A stretch of DNA of 64,000 nucleotides, taken from assembly GCF_040954645.1 (NCBI RefSeq), contig NC_092808.1, forward strand, positions 81,533,389 through 81,597,388, written 5' to 3'. The translations under genes were made by a program, and so were the position numbers. Below are positions 1-11,057 of this stretch, piece by piece. Under the pieces are notes generated by a model. That model had not been told where the DNA came from. It made no database searches and was given only the letters and a program-made list of their open reading frames with translations. Positions within the stretch are counted from its first letter, which is position 1, and every line of letters starts with the position of its first letter. This DNA comes from Diabrotica undecimpunctata. Taxonomy: Eukaryota > Arthropoda > Insecta > Coleoptera > Chrysomelidae.

Positions 1-228
1 AAATTTGTATTTATCATTATTCTTTCGTCAACTATTAATCTTCCTTAGTTCAATCCAAAACCTCTCTTTCAATAAATTAAACTCTCTATCTTTGTCCACT
101 TCTTTCTAGTTAACCTAAACTTCAGGTCTGACCCCTATACCTAATGTTTTCCATGCTTCTTTCCGACACAACTAATCTTCTCACAACTTCCTCTTCTCAC
201 AATATTTTTAAAACATCACATTTTTTTT

Positions 229-1165
229 ACTTAAATTTAACAGAGCCACCTAAAACCTTAAGCTCATGACCTTACAACTTATCCGTTTTATATTTCTAAT
301 GTACCTAGTGTTGCTTTATAACAGATAGGACCTTTTCTGCTTAAGTTATAAGTTGAGTAATGTATGATTAACATATTACAAAACCACCCACATATATTTT
401 TAAACTAGATCATCACCTTTTCATTATTTTTCGTTCCACATCTTATTTTACTTATTCACATAGCTCCCTCAGGGTTTGGTTTCGGATCTCTGGAGACCTC
501 AGCTTCCTGGAGAGTCTTTGCTCTTCTCACACCTTTTTTTTTAAACTTTACATTTTCTTTTTTACTTCAATTTAACATAGCCACCTACAACCGTTCTACT
601 TTTGAAGTTCTTACATATCTTGTCAATATACAACAAAAGTTTATTAACTTTATCTTCCCACCTTAAGCTTATGAACTTATAACTTATCCTTTTCATATTA
701 CTCATGTACCTAGTGTTGCTTTATAACAGATAGGGCCTTTTCTTCTTAAGCTACAAGCTGAGTAATGTCTGATCAACATATTACAAAACCACGTTCTAAC
801 CATCAATTTTCTTTTTGTCTCATGTAGTTGTTAACACACTAAAACAACTAACCAACTTTATCCGTTAACACATAATCAGTTTTTTATGTTCATGAACTTG
901 TAACTTAAAAATTTTTATATTTACCAGGTACCAAATTTTGTTTTTTAACAAACAGGGCCATCTATGCTTAAGTTATAAATTAAACACTACATGAACATTA
1001 CATTACAAAAGTATCTAATTTTACTTACTTAATAGCACTTTCAAATATATTATTCCCTATTTCAGCCATCAACAATAAAGTTTCAAGAATCCAACTTCCC
1101 ACATATGTCTATTTTGCATTTTCCAGGTACCAAATCTTGCAAAACATAAAGGGCCTTTTATTAGA
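229..1165. repeat. Diverged local tandem-like repeats
   Basis: A block beginning near 267 (ending gtacctagtgttgctttata at about 301-320) recurs near 663-728, and more diverged versions occur near 880-1010 and 1126-1160. Shared words are cagataggrccttttct, cttaagttataagtt and atattacaaaaccac. Spacing is about 408, then about 218, then about 199 bp, so a unit of roughly 200 bp with an insertion is plausible. A second pair of shared blocks lies at 229-258 and 564-594. No ORF. Possibly a decayed satellite or duplicated TE tail; origin unknown. Confidence 0.6.
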
Positions 1166-1439
1166 ATCTTTATTTTACACCACTTTATTTAGACTTATGT
1201 ATAGTTGGTTGCCGTGTATCAGTACCCACACAATTTTTCACCACAATTCATTCCACATACATTAATCAATAAAACAATTTTCTCCATGTTCTTAACATAA
1301 ATTCAGGACAAATTTACAATTTAAAACTACAACATTGATGGTTGCTACTGTTATATTATTTTAATTTTAATTTTAACTTATTCAATTTTTAAATATTGCT
1401 GGCTTCTGTCATATTTAGAAAAATACATTAAGTTACACT

Positions 1440-1870
1440 GACTGCTTTGTTCGGACTTCCGTCCTAACATGTCAATATTGTCATTTCAATCAGTTGCTAT
1501 CATCAAGTCTTCGTAGACACTTTGTCTCAGGACTAGCAACTTCATGTAGTCATACGTTGCAATGTTATCAGATCCACTGGTAACTTTAACATCTTAATAT
1601 AGAAGATCGAATAATGGAAATTTAATTTTAACCTATAACTTTTAACGGGTTTTTACCCAGATATTTAGTGGCTCAAAACATGTACACCTAGTAAGTATTA
1701 ACCACATTTTGTATTAATCTTGGTCAAAATATAAATTTCACGTTCTTTTTAACTAAAGTGATTATATACTTTTATACAGGACACTGATGATGGAATATGG
1801 ATTCCGAAAACGTTTTGTCTTTATGATATACCCCGATTGGGTTTGTCAATTATATACCTTTTATAAAGGA
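1440..1870 (+). repeat. Penelope-type (pLTR-like) dispersed repeat
   Basis: This segment shares an ordered series of blocks with the reverse complement of 8330-8700: a ggacttccgtc / ggacttcagct box, the phrase gggtttttacccaaatatt, the phrase gtggctca, aagtattaacca, and a terminal ctgatgatggaa hairpin followed by ccgaaaacg. It is non-coding. The combination of a hammerhead-like core and dispersal in both orientations is typical of terminal repeats of Penelope-like elements (family knowledge). Assignment is by inference because no RT lies next to this copy. Confidence 0.5.
1784..1820 (+). ncRNA. Hammerhead-like ribozyme motif, probably degenerate
   Basis: CTGATGA at 1784-1790 is followed by a perfect 5-bp hairpin (ggaat/attcc, 1792-1805), then GAAA and a gtc triplet at 817-819 of this kilobase (1817-1819). 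The order CUGANGA, stem II, GAAA, short stem III, NUH is that of a type I hammerhead. Weak points are an extra A after GAAA, a stem III of about 2 bp, and no convincing stem I, so activity is doubtful. Confidence 0.4.
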
Positions 1871-2469
1871 TTTAAAAAATTTTTTTGGTTTACTTTTGTT
1901 TACTGATTTGTGTTTAGTAAGCTTATCTTTCTTGCATAACTGGATGGAGAGCTTCTGTAGTTGGATGGATAGTCAATGAGACATTTTAGACATTTTGTTT
2001 TTTATTTGCTTTTTCGGCAACTTTCTGCGTAATGCTTGCTTTTAGGCTTTACCCGATTATAAAAAGTGTATATGTGTGTCCTCAGATTTAAGAGATTTAC
2101 CTTTCATTTATATATTTTTTTTTTATTCACAGATCATTTTGTTTTTCCCTTTTGAGTGGAAATATATAATGAATGGTGGCAAACATATTTTTTAACAAGT
2201 TCGCAATTCTCATTTTATGTTTCTTTCTTAATCAGGTGAACAGTTTCCGTGTTTCTTAATCCTTGTCTTTGCAGTCCTTGTCTCCCATACTCTTTTTACA
2301 TTAAGGTAAAGCTGGAAGCTTTATGACTATCACTTTTATATCTGTTTTGCCTCATATAATTGCTACCCAACGTTTTTGACTTTTAGTAATAATTACTTTT
2401 TGGAAATTCTTCTGAAATGATTCTTCTCTAGCGTTAATCTTACAGACTATTGGATTTTAATGCGAAGTT
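1871..2469. other. AT-rich non-coding stretch
   Basis: I see no ORF with recognisable motifs, no inverted repeats and no tandem array here. It is probably intronic or intergenic sequence of the host locus. Confidence 0.5.
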
Positions 2470-3120
2470 TAACCACGATTTTATTTCTTATGCTTTTTTT
2501 TGTATATTGAAAATGTCATATGAGATAAACAAAAAGAAAAGAAAATTTGAAACGGGTTTGGTTTTCTGAATATCCATATTTATTAAGTTTTCTCAAATTT
2601 TCCCAAACTTTTATTGTGCAGGTTCTTTATCGTGAAAACTAACAAACTTTAAAGTGGCATGAAGGAGAAAATCATGGACACTGACCTATTAAGGCTCTCG
2701 TAAAGGCATAATTCTTGGCTGAAGAATCTACGTGATTGGTATCAATGCAGATAGATTAATTTGGTTAGAGCAGCAAGTTCAAAAATAAAATAGCCATTAT
2801 GATTGCCAACCTCCCTAGGAAGACGGCACTCTAAGAAGAAGAAGAAGACCTATTAACATTACATGTTTAGATAATAATTAGTACCATTAGGGCACCGGTA
2901 GCCCTTATTCTAACGATTTGTAAAACGGCATAATGTAGAAAATCGTTGCAGCATATGCGATTTAATTTACAAAAGAAAATTCAGTTTTCACGCAGATTCC
3001 TTTAGAAAACCCGAGAGTTTTCACACCTTATACTCTATTTAAGTTCCTCTTTCGGTGTTCTCAAAGGCATAAGGGATAAAATCGTTACAGAACTTTTATT
3101 GAAATCCGACGGTCTATTAT
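2470..3120 (+). repeat. Unnamed dispersed repeat, copy 1 (about 500 bp without its insertion)
   Basis: Reads colinearly with the reverse complement of 52440-52724 plus 54066-54330. Shared anchors include tttcttatgctttttt near 2480, ctaacaaactttaaa near 2640, acatgtttag at about 2861, ccggtagcccttat near 2896, ttcagttttcacgca near 2980, tctcaaaggcataag near 3060, and ccgacggtctat at about 3106. It has no ORF. This copy was split by a LINE 3' end at 2693-2846. Family unknown; a non-autonomous element is likely. Confidence 0.6.
2693..2846 (+). mobile_element. 5'-truncated LINE 3' end with target-site duplication
   Basis: The translated end reads WLKNLRDWYQC, then RAASSKIK, then KIAIMIANL across frameshifts. 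This is the C-terminus common to a group of insect endonuclease/RT LINEs, and it is followed by a gaagaagaagaag tail. The insertion is bracketed by a perfect 10-bp duplication, GACCTATTAA, at 2683-2692 and 2847-2856, so both ends are defined. Only about 150 bp was reverse-transcribed. It sits inside the dispersed repeat at 2470-3120. Confidence 0.8.
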
Positions 3121-3798
3121 ACTGGTTGTTAAATGTGCTACCTTATAAATAATTATTTTTATTTATTAACCGGTACGTAATCATATTGTATTGTATTTTT
3201 CATTTGTTCTCACTTGTTCTTATCTCCATATTTTAGTAGGTATTTTTTTATCCTTATTTTATTTTTCTTGCCTATGGTCTTATTTTGCTGATTTTGCAAT
3301 ACATGCGCTCAAATTCTCCTGTTTATGATTAATACGTAATATCGTAGATTGTTGTTCCATATATTGATTTATCGTTTTTGGTAAAAAGCTGTTCTTGTAG
3401 TAGTAAATATACTCTACTTATTGTCCCTTTTCTTAATGGTACTAAATTCGTTGTCGGACTGGCCTAATCGAGCTAGAACGTGTATGTTCGAATCGGGCAA
3501 CCTCTTTAATATTTTGTTGCCTAAATAGCAAAATAGTTGATATTAATTGATAAGAATCACAGTGGAGTATAGTTACTGTGTTGTGTACCTGCCAGTAATA
3601 TTAACTTACATAATTTTACTTGCATTTACTGGCATAAAAACATTAACAACACTTGATTTAGTAAACGACTTTTTGCTCCTCTTATTAATAATTAGTACGG
3701 TACAATAAACATAAACCTATTATTGAAACAACTACCTGTCGAATAGGCAGCCAGAATTACGATGAGTAATTACTGGTTGTTAAACGTAATATTCACCT
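3121..3798. other. AT-rich stretch before LINE A
   Basis: No motif-bearing ORF seen. The last few hundred bases may include the 5' untranslated region of the LINE that begins coding at about 3799, but nothing marks its 5' boundary. Confidence 0.4.
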
Positions 3799-5186
3799 AT
3801 GGAAGACAAAACTAAAAAGATTTCCAGGGTTGCTTTTGACTACGAGGGCACCCCAAATAATAATATAAGTTCACCGACTGAAAATAATCTCACAACGTCA
3901 AACATGTCACAGCAATCTACTTCAACAAACATCTTACAGCCTTCCATTTCTTACACAGCTGCAGTTAAATCAGCGCCGAAATGCTCCTTTTCAAAGAAGG
4001 AGCAAGCCATAGTGATCCATTCAGAAGAAGACTTAAAGTTATATGACTACGTCAAATCCATAGGAGATATTGTCGGAACAAGGAATATATGCTTTGCCTC
4101 AAGGATCTCAAACAACAGAATATGTATTTATTTAACCAAAACAGATCTACTTGAGGAGCTCATTTCCACAAATCCTACTATTACCATCGGAAACCATATC
4201 CTTTCAGTCAGAAGATTAATCACACCAGCAAAACGATTGATCTTGTCTAATATATGTCCTTCAATACCCAATGAAATAATAGAGGTCTCCCTGAAAAACA
4301 TAGGACTTCAGCTAGTCTCTCCAATATCATTCCTACGAGCTGGCATCCCAGGATATGAATACAATCATATCTTGTCCTTTCGCAGGCAAGTATATTTTGT
4401 GCAATCCCATGATAATTCTGGGATTCAAACATCCCTGATTATTTTATTTGACAATCATGATCATAGAATATTTTTATCCACAGATAAAATGACTTGTTTC
4501 TACTGTAAAAAACCCGTTCACATAGCATAAATTAGCACCACCCCTGAATCCAATCAATCAGAAAATTCAAACAAAACATCTCCACTTCCCTCTGATATTT
4601 CCCAAGCTGCAAGTCCAAATCGGTAGTTCCACAACACGAACATTCGAAAACACCTAAGGACACGCGCAAAATTAATATAACTTCAAAAGGTGAAAAGAGG
4701 CCAAAGTCAACTGACTTATCAGAAATAGAACACCCAACTGAGTCAGAGTTTATCGTACCAGAGCAAGCCACAAAAAAAGTAAATCAAGCCAAAAAGAAAC
4801 TCAAAAGGGACTCTTCTATTCAAGATGACAGCAGAATATCGCTGATATCTAAGAATACAATCATAGAACACTATCAAAAAGACTCCTTTACGTTACCGGT
4901 CGATAACTCCATAGCTTTCTTAGAGAATTGCTACGGTAAAACCAGTCCACTGAGTAAAGCACTCCTGTCTACAAAAAATATAGAAGATCTCCTCTCCGAC
5001 ATTTCCAAGATTTACAAATCACTAACTGAGAGATCTCTCAAAAATCGACTAACTAGAATTAGTAAAAAAATTAAAACGGAACTAGGCTCTAATAATTCTG
5101 ACGCAGAAAGCATAATCTCGGTATTCTCACAAGACAATTTCGAAGAAGACCATCTCATTGAAGGGGCAACCACTTCAGAAACATAA
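3799..5186 (+). pseudogene. LINE A ORF1 (Gag-like), frameshifted
   Basis: The first open stretch (3799-4530, 243 codons) has a low-complexity Ser/Asn/Thr N-terminus, then a region with the RRLITPAKRLILSNICPSIP pattern typical of Gag proteins of two-ORF LINEs. It ends at the first zinc-knuckle residues, MTCFYCKKP, where a stop follows HIA. The protein resumes in another frame from about 4630 to 5186 with a Lys-rich, acidic C-terminal part ending DHLIEGATTSET, so at least one indel and one stop separate the halves. In the family, ORF1 packages the element RNA. This copy cannot make a full product. Confidence 0.75.
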
Positions 5187-5207
5187 CATACTCATTTTTA
5201 ATTTAAT

Positions 5208-6040
5208 CCAGTAGAACTGCGACGGGTTTTACCCCCATCCAGAACGCATTCAACTACTAATCATGGACACAAATGCTGACATTATTTGCCTACAAGAAAC
5301 AAACTTCAAGCAAACGGACAAGAAATATCTCAATGGTTTTCACGCACATCACTTTTTAAGAACAACTTATATCAGAGCTAGTGGAGGCACATCTATATAT
5401 ACTTCTAAAGACTACTATTGTAAAGCAGTACACTTAACTACCACACTAGAAGCTATTGCTGTTATTCTTTACATGTCACCTTCCCACAGCCTTACTAAAT
5501 TTAAGCTAATAAACTTAATTATTTAACTTCCAGCCCCCTTTATTTTAGTAGGCGATTTTAATGCCCATAATTCACTTTGGGGGTCAAAAAAAAACATTTG
5601 GTAGAGAAAAGGTCGTTATAAATGTTTTAAACTCCTATAACATCTGTATATTGAATACCGGATCCAAAACATACTTCAACATTTCTAGTGGCACTTTCTC
5701 CTCAATTGATCTTAGCTTATGTGGCCCAAGGTTAACACCATTTCTTACTTGGACTACAATGGATTACCTTTACGACAGTAATCACTTTCCTATATTGATT
5801 TCTAATTCTATCAGCAAACCCAGAGCAAAAATTTTAAAATGGAAATTATCTCAAACTAACTGGAAAAACTTTTCAGACTTCATTGAAAACAAGATCAACC
5901 CGCTACAACTTCCAGAAGATTCTGATATAGCACTAGACTCCATAGTGATTTTAATCATCCTGGCTGCTCAAACGCACATTGGAACGTGCACAATATCGTC
6001 TTCTCGTAAAACTGTACCCTGGTGAAATACTGCATGTAAG
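5208..6040 (+). pseudogene. LINE A ORF2 part 1: AP-type endonuclease, broken
   Basis: Reading from about 5208, NCDGFYPHPERIQLLIMD leads into ADIICLQETNF (catalytic Glu motif), then SGGTSIYTS, then after a frameshift FILVGDFNAHNSLWGS, and later NHFPILIS in place of the canonical SDH motif. Together these are the apurinic/apyrimidinic endonuclease that nicks target DNA in LINEs. The expected Trp at the very start (QWN) is a stop codon. There are several frameshifts, and the SDH-type Asp is Asn. Clearly inactive. Confidence 0.75.
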
Positions 6041-6999
6041 AAAGCTATCCGAGAAAACAGCATTAAATAAATATAGTAGAATCAGAACTAAGTCAAATTT
6101 GATCAAATTCAAACAACTAACAGCTATAGCAGGAAGAGTGATAAAACAAAGCAAAAAAGACTGTTGGAATAAATACATATCTTCCATATCTATTGACGCC
6201 CCTTCCAGTCAAGTTTGGAAGAAAATTAAATAAATGCACGGTCAAAATAACACACCTATCAATTTCAGCGCTCAGTTATCATAATTCAATAGTAACTGAA
6301 GATAATCAAATTGCTAAAATTATGGCATCTTATTTTCATAATAAAAGCAAAAACGACAACTACACAAATACTCTGACTCAACATAAAGATCTTCCTTCTA
6401 CCACAGATCTCTCAGATGACCTTCTCGCTTTGAACGCACCTTTTACTTTTCAAAAGCTCTCCTTTGCTGTATTTACCTTAAAAAAATTTGCAGCAGGAAT
6501 TGACAATATACCCTCCATATTCCTTAAAAATTTAGCCATCAATGAACTACAAAATTATTTTCATTTTATAATTTTCTTTGGATCAACAAAAAGTTTCCTA
6601 ACCTGTGGAGACAATCCATCATTCTTCCAATAAAAAAAAACCAGACAAACCTTCAATAGAGCCATCCTCTTATAGACCGATCTCATTAACATATTGCATG
6701 TGCAAATTAATGAAAAAACTAATCAATAATAGACTTAACTGGTTTTCTGAAAAGCACAATATAATTACCTCCGTGCAATCGGGATTCAGACAACATCGAA
6801 GCGCAATGGACAATTTAATATTACTACAAAACCATATAACCGAGAATTTCAATAAGCAGCATGATACAGTAGTGGCAGTCTTCGATATTAAAGCGCCTTC
6901 GATACTATTCCAAAGAATGTTATATTACAGAAACTTATCGATAATAATATTACAGGCAATATTTACGCGTTCATAGATGTAATGTATTCCTCTTTAGGA
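5979..6999 (+). pseudogene. LINE A ORF2 part 2: RT N-terminal half, broken
   Basis: Overlapping frames give a linker ending CWNKYISSIS, the pre-RT region (FAAGIDNIPSIFLKN at about 6487-6531), then SYRPISLTYCMCKLMKKLIN (6670-6729) and SVQSGFRQHRSAMDNLILL. These are RT motifs 0-2 of non-LTR elements. VVAVFDIK marks the region of the first catalytic Asp. The sequence is cut at 7000, where an LTR begins, and continues from about 9128. Confidence 0.8.
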
Positions 7000-7000
7000 C

Positions 7001-7213
7001 TGTTGGACATAACATAAAGCTACTTACCATAGGTTTTATTAATTTATTAAGCTTTATAAGTATTGTATAAATTAACATTATTTTAGTTCACATGTAGTCC
7101 ATAACCTAAGTCCCTTGTCATGTGTGGTTGTCATGTCACCGCTGTCACTTGAGATTCCGTTTGCCAAGTGCAACGTTGCCAAGTATATCCGTACATGAAA
7201 ACCATACATAACA
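7001..7213 (-). repeat. 3' LTR of the Ty3-type remnant
   Basis: Ends are TGTTGGACATAACA... and ...ACATAACA on the plus strand, giving TGTT/AACA termini over 213 bp. On the minus strand the polypurine tract immediately precedes it. No second LTR copy exists in the window, so the boundaries rest on the terminal dinucleotides and the polypurine tract. Confidence 0.7.
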
Positions 7214-7309
7214 CGTCCCCTTTAATAAAAACAAAATAAACAAAAATTAATTCACATAATATATATTATCATAAGTACATAAATAACAAAACAATAATTC
7301 ACAAATATT

Positions 7310-8197
7310 TCAATAGGTAAATCTATCAGGAGGGCGAATGACTCTACCACTTCTGGAGGTTTTCAAACCAGGTGAAGAACTGTATGATGTAGAAGGTACA
7401 TTAATGTCATTGATGGGTGATGTTCTATTAGATGTTGAAGGTACATCAATATCTTTGATAGTCTTATTTGTTTTACAGTCTCTTGTATCATCAGGTACAT
7501 CTAGACAAAGAACTGTTCTCATATTTCCCATACTTGTCCTTCCAGTAGTCACAATATCATTTTCATGACTAGTTTTCACATATGCTTGCTCACAATTTGC
7601 ATTTGCATGTTGCTGTGCTTCTGACCGTACAGGTCTAAGATAGTGTCTATTACGTCTATAATCAGTATCATTTACTTTAACCATGTAATCCCTTGATCCT
7701 TTCTTTGCCACAACCACTACAGGGTTCCATTTCCTTTTCTTTTCTTGAAGTAAAATTTGTTGTCCTGATTTTAATTCTAGTAACCTATTTGTTCCTTTGT
7801 CATAATAGTGTTTTTGTTTACTTTGATTTTCTCTCAATTGTGTAAAATATCTTTTATTAGAATGTATGGGCTTTAGAAATTCCATACTGACTGGTAAGTT
7901 GGTTCTGAAATTTCTTCCAGTTAGCAACACACAAGGAGCAGGTAAATTTTGTTTTGGAGTTGTATTATAATCTAATACAGCTAGAAATGGATCTTTCTTA
8001 GTTTGTACAGATTTTAAAAACAAGTTTTTTATTGTTTGTATTGTTCTTTCCACCATGCCATTGCTACGAGGATATTGTGGACTTGATGTTGTTACTTCAA
8101 TATTATATATACGGACAAAATTTAAAAATTCATGAGAGCTGAATGGAGGACCATTATCAGAAAATATTTCACAAGGCAGTCCATTAATAGCAAACAC
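7310..8197 (-). pseudogene. Ty3-type integrase, C-terminal part (truncated)
   Basis: The 295-residue open frame contains CEIFSDNGPPFSSHEF (second catalytic Asp of the DDE core) and SSPQYPRSNGMVERTIQTIK (catalytic Glu). Next come the DYNTTP and LLTGRNFRTNLP stretches usual in arthropod Ty3 integrases, and then a C-terminal domain with VNDTDYRRNRHYLRP. The first catalytic Asp, the HHCC zinc finger, RT and RNase H are absent. The frame opens directly at the truncation, so the apparent Met start is incidental. The tail after residue about 200 is Ser/Thr-rich. The family inserts cDNA into host DNA; this copy cannot. Confidence 0.85.
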
Positions 8198-8205
8198 ATT
8201 TTTTA

Positions 8206-9120
8206 ATTAAAATAAAATCCACAAGGAAAATAATTCCTGTAGCTGGCTGTATACCACGTATAACAAAAAGAGGTTAGTCTTTGTATGTGGGTATATTTTA
8301 TTTTATAAAAACCCTTAAAAGGGCAACATTAAAAGCACGAACGTTTTCGGAACAACTGTTCCATCATCAGGTTAAAATACCTAAAATAAGTATTAACCAT
8401 TTGATTACAGCAAACGTGGTTTAAAATTTTGACTAAGGTTAAAAAAGCAAAATGGTTATACTTACAGGTTACCATGCCTGAGCCACCAAAATATTTGGGT
8501 AAAAACCCTTTAAAATGTAATGTGTTACCAAAGATTGTACATGATGTTGATAATATTATATGATGTTTAATATTTTAATTAAATTTTACTTAAGGTAACA
8601 TACACCCATGCTTAAGTGAGTTCCAGTGTCCGGAGAGTAAACCTCTTCAAACGGACTTCAGCTGGTAACTGATTGATAAGATACCCATGAACGGTGTCAA
8701 AAACAAAATGTCAATGTACCATGAAACAATATTAGTTAAACATAGTATTACTACAGCCAAAAGATTAAAAAACTTTGATGATGTTAAAATGATAACAGCA
8801 ATCCAGGTGTTGGGATTTAAAAAATTTTCTATAATTATTTAATATTGGATATAAAAGATGTAAATTACTGGTGTTGTTGAAGGTCATGTTTAAGAGAATG
8901 ACGTATGCATTAGGCAGCTTATGTTACTCTTTATCGTATGGAGTGTGGTCTAAAAAGTGTGATTTGTGACGAATTAGCTTAAATATAAAATATGGAAATG
9001 TCCTTTTATGTTGCTTACATCTAGGACAAGGAAAAATTAAATAGTATATATTTGTAGCTAATGTAAGACTTCGTATTTAAATCAAATTGTTTAATACTGC
9101 TCGTATCGTAAATATTGTTG
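8206..9120 (-). repeat. Penelope-type repeat inside LINE A
   Basis: The reverse complement of about 8330-8700 matches the repeat at 1440-1870, block by block. The remainder (8700-9120) is AT-rich with no ORF motifs. It separates the Ty3 remnant from the resumed RT of LINE A at about 9128. I cannot fix its outer boundaries or find target-site duplications. Confidence 0.5.
8332..8375 (-). ncRNA. Hammerhead-like ribozyme motif, degenerate
   Basis: On the minus strand CTGATGA (8370-8364) is followed by a perfect 6-bp hairpin ggaaca/tgttcc and then GAAA. Stem III could be acg/cgt with a very short loop. The nucleotide expected to be cleaved after it is G, which hammerheads do not cleave, and stem I is not convincing. 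Probably a decayed ribozyme related to the copy at 1784-1820. Confidence 0.4.
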
Positions 9121-9127
9121 GATGCTA

Positions 9128-9860
9128 TTTGCTTTAGAGGTAACAATGGGTATGACCCCAACCTCATTAACAAACTTATTAATAAGAGACAACTCAAACT
9201 ATTCAGTTCTGTTTAACTTAGTAATTATTGACATCTCAAAAGAAGTTCGCCAACCGGTAAAAGCTCTGCTGTACGCTGATGATCTACTTATTTACTGTAG
9301 TGGAGCAAGCATATCCAGTACATCTTATTCAAAATGCTGTAAACAACGTATATTCTTGGTCCACACAACACGGCATCAAACTTTCCAGCTCAAAATCTAA
9401 CGTACTAAGATTTACCAAAAAGCAAAGCGTTCAAAACCCAGAAATCTATCTAAACGATGTTCTTTTACCTACAGTAAATAATCATAAAATCTTGGGGCTA
9501 CTATTCGATCAGAAGTTAAACTGGAAAATACATTTAAAAAATCTAAAGGACAGATGTGCTGGTAAACTAAATATATTGAAAACACTTGCACATCATGAAT
9601 GGTGAGCTGAAGAAAATATGTTATGGAGAATCTATACAGCTCTTATTCTCTCTAGATTAGATTATGGATGCATGCTCTACATGACCGTCTGTAATACTTA
9701 TCTTAAATCCCTAAATTCAATACAAATGACCTCCTTACGTATATGTCTAGGTGCATTTCGATCTGGCCCCGCCGAAAGCATGTGCGTTGAAGCTTTGGAA
9801 CCTCCTCTTTTCCTACGACGTCTGCTTTTACTCTCTTCCTATTTCACTAGAGTTTAAGCC
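9128..9860 (+). pseudogene. LINE A ORF2 part 3: RT C-terminal half
   Basis: SVLFNLVIIDISKEV then KALLYADDLLIYCSG carry the RT catalytic YADD box, intact. A frameshift near 9290 leads to SSKSNVLRFTKK, NNHKILGLLFDQKLNWKIHL (palm-thumb junction), then ALILSRLDYGCMLY and GAFRSGPAESMCVEALEPPL (thumb). It is colinear with 5979-6999 once the 7001-9120 insertion is removed, apart from about 40 residues lost near the junction. Confidence 0.8.
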
Positions 9861-10925
9861 AACCCAAAAAACCCAGTACTTAAGCTCATTAACATTCACT
9901 ACACTTCTGAAAATAGAGACAGATCTGTTTACCCCCTACCAAAATTAGTAAATCCTTTGCTAGCAGCTATAGACCTGAATATAACTACCCCCATCAGTAC
10001 TTCCAATAATCGTCCACGAACCAATAAGCTACCTGCTTTTAATACTAGTCTAACTAGACATAAAAAGGAAGACACTCCTAACCACCTCCTTAGACAATTA
10101 TTTCAAGAAGCAATAAATGCATAACAGTACTATCAAGTTCTTTATACCGACGCATCTAAAGATGAAAAGAATACTGGCTGTGTCTGTACCGAAAACATAA
10201 CCTTAGTTCTACACCGACTACCAACCACTTGTAGTATTCACACTGCAGAATTATATGGTATCCTTAAAGCTCTTGAAATGACTTCTCCCAATACGAAATT
10301 TTTAGCTATATGCACTGATTCTCTTTCTTCAATTCAGTCCATTGTCAACATATACTCGTTAAATCCGATAGTCCAAAAAATCCAATACATCTGTCATTAA
10401 AACCACAGCATAGGAACATCACTAACCATTATTTGGACCCCATCTCATGTGGGGATCACTGGAAATGAGTCTGCAGATTTCGCAGCAAGAAAAGCAAGTT
10501 GTTTTGATCTAAGCCTAGAAAAAATTCAACTCAATCAAGATCTAGCAGCAATCATAAAACAAAACACTCGTAAAATATGGCAAAATTATTGGAATGGACA
10601 AAACACAAAACTGTACATAATCAATCCCACTCTATACTCATTTAAGATACCTACAACGACTAGGAGGGACAAACTCATCATTCAAAGACTCCGAATAGGA
10701 GACACTCGCTTCACTCACGGATACCTGATGACTTCCGAAAACCCACCTGCTTGTGAACATTGTGATTCTCACCGCCTTACAGTAGAACACTTACTGATTG
10801 AGTGCAGTTATTATAGACTGTATAGATACTTAGTTCGCCAAATGTGTACAGTGCTTTAATTGACTTTTTAAAAGATTGCAGGTTATATTATCGTATATAA
10901 CAAATATTACAACAGTGTGTAGTTC
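9861..10925 (+). pseudogene. LINE A ORF2 part 4: RNase H domain and C-terminus
   Basis: YTDASKDE (about 10141), HTAELYGILKALE, CTDSLSSIQS and NESADFAARKA supply the four acidic residues of a type 1 RNase H (D, E, D, D). WTPSHVGITGNES is also a hallmark. The tail has RRDKLIIQRLRIGDTRFTHGYL, then CEHCDSHRLTVEHLLIEC, a Cys/His motif common at the end of RNase H-bearing LINEs. Stops and frameshifts break it near 10398. A C-terminal RNase H places LINE A in the I group rather than in the Jockey clade proper. About 65 bp of 3' untranslated sequence precedes LINE B. Confidence 0.8.
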
Positions 10926-11057
10926 GACTCGAGCAGTCGAACGTGCTCAAGAGAGAAGCGTGCTTAGGTGGGGGCGACTGACCTATTGTCAACGGAGCTT
11001 TTCAGCTCCCGGTGGGTAAGACACCGAGTGTGGCAAAGGCACTTGTCCTACATTAAG

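Larger units (their letters stand above)
7001..8205 (-). mobile_element. Ty3-type LTR retrotransposon 3' remnant
   Basis: On the minus strand this comprises the C-terminal integrase (8197-7310), a short untranslated stretch, a polypurine tract (reverse complement of 7214-7226, containing aaaggggacg) and the 3' LTR (7213-7001). The polypurine tract abuts the LTR start exactly as expected. Everything upstream of the integrase C-terminal half is missing. The piece lies inside LINE A, so it is the younger insertion; the second target-site copy was lost with the 5' end. Confidence 0.8.

Noticed and set aside
10925..11040. GC-rich leader considered as rRNA or R2-type target sequence
   Set aside because: No recognisable 28S rRNA segment; it fits the 5' untranslated region of LINE B.
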